Shown: positions 5,027 to 5,378 of the stretch, one piece after another
Layout: each line of letters starts with the position of its first letter
How positions within the stretch are numbered: the first letter of the stretch is position 1
Made by a program: the position numbers and the translations under genes
DNA from: Nitrospirota bacterium
Lineage (GTDB): Bacteria; Nitrospirota; CAKKRA01; 9FT-COMBO-42-15
NCBI GenBank assembly: GCA_016195585.1
Contig: JACPZJ010000150.1
Coordinates: forward strand, 1-5,378
Direction of reading: 5' to 3'
Length of the DNA stretch: 5,378 nt
The notes under the pieces: model-generated
Database searches by the model: none
What the model was told of the DNA's origin: nothing
Seen by the model: only the letters and a program-made list of their open reading frames with translations

Positions 5027-5378
5027 AAGAATTCTGGTTTTGCAGAAGCCTCCTTAACATCAATATCCATGCCGGCCATGCTGCTTATTCCCCTCTTTTT
5101 CTCAAATTCCCTTATAAAGACCCTTACAATCTCAGGATCAAACTGTATTCCGGAAAACTTTTTTAATTCAGACAAGGCCATACCATCAGGCAGGGCCTTT
5201 CTATAAGGCCTGTCGGATGTCATGGCATCAAAGGCATCGGCAATCTGCAGAATCCTTGCACCGAGGGGGATATCCTCCCCTTTCCTGCCGTCAGGATAGC
5301 CCTTCCCGTTATAAAACTCGTGATGATAATATATTAATGGTATTGCCTGAGAGAGGAAATTTATCGGCTGGATGATCT
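5023..5378 (-). CDS. HD-GYP domain protein, C-terminal part (cyclic-di-GMP phosphodiesterase family)
   Basis: The minus strand is open from the right edge to a TAA at 5025-5023, giving 117 complete codons of the C-terminal part. HD-GYP proteins hydrolyse cyclic-di-GMP and are often joined to sensor or receiver domains. The diagnostic motif YHHEFYNGKGYPDG (HHExxxGxGYP) is complete, followed by IPLGARILQIADAFDAMTSD, RPYRKAL and FSGIQFDPEIVRVF. These are the last family blocks, including metal ligands and the GYP loop. The upstream HD motif and any sensor domains lie outside the window, so its input signal cannot be told. The ATG at 5223 (MTSDRPYR) is inside the domain and is not the start. The tail after residue position FIREFEKKRG is short and ends soon after the domain. 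The gene is convergent with pgsA and overlaps it by 4 bp, without an obvious terminator between them. Confidence 0.92.
   Translation of the reverse strand, partial: IIQPINFLSQAIPLIYYHHEFYNGKGYPDGRKGEDIPLGARILQIADAFDAMTSDRPYRKALPDGMALSELKKFSGIQFDPEIVRVFIREFEKKRGISSMAGMDIDVKEASAKPEFF

Noticed and set aside
5023..5223. A 66-residue minus-strand gene starting at the ATG at 5223
   Set aside because: The reading frame continues upstream through the HHExxxGxGYP motif to the window edge, so this ATG is internal to an HD-GYP domain.

Overview
The window is a housekeeping segment of a bacterial chromosome. It has moderate-to-low GC, many AGG and ATA codons, and nearly every gene on the + strand. The order yicC - remA - gmk - rpoZ - coaBC is a conserved cluster that I know from Firmicutes, Nitrospirota and the former Deltaproteobacteria. 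The next block, a YhaM-type OB-fold/HD exoribonuclease plus a CDP-alcohol phosphatidyltransferase, and a final HD-GYP domain protein suggest a Gram-negative, environmental bacterium. Nitrospirota or a deltaproteobacterial relative is my guess, with low confidence; nothing here fixes the phylum.

Layout. Bases 1-756 hold yicC, open at the left edge and lacking its normal C-terminal end. From about 714 to 863, in another frame, lies the C-terminal half of a RemA/DUF370 gene with no start of its own. The YicC tail, the intergenic space and the RemA N-terminus are missing, as if about 300 bp had been deleted or the assembly collapsed. Bases 861-1029 form a palindrome-rich, MITE-like element flanked by an 8/9 direct repeat. 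Removing the element and one repeat copy restores a remA reading frame that stops 3 bp before gmk. Then come gmk (1054-1674), rpoZ (1687-2040) and coaBC (2047-3273), tightly spaced and probably one transcript.

Bases 3274-3535 are AT-rich and non-coding, with two perfect DnaA boxes and one near-match. They may be a DnaA-controlled promoter or, less likely, a replication origin. yhaM (3536-4480) and pgsA (4484-5026) follow 3 bp apart. A convergent HD-GYP gene (5378-5023, minus strand, 5' end outside the window) overlaps the pgsA end by 4 bp.

The genes are mostly core functions: RNA decay (YicC, YhaM), GMP phosphorylation to GDP (Gmk), RNA polymerase assembly (omega), coenzyme A synthesis (CoaBC) and phosphatidylglycerol synthesis (PgsA). 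The last gene is cyclic-di-GMP signalling. The unusual content lies in the two non-coding stretches and at the yicC/remA junction. I see no defence system, CRISPR array, tRNA or rRNA.
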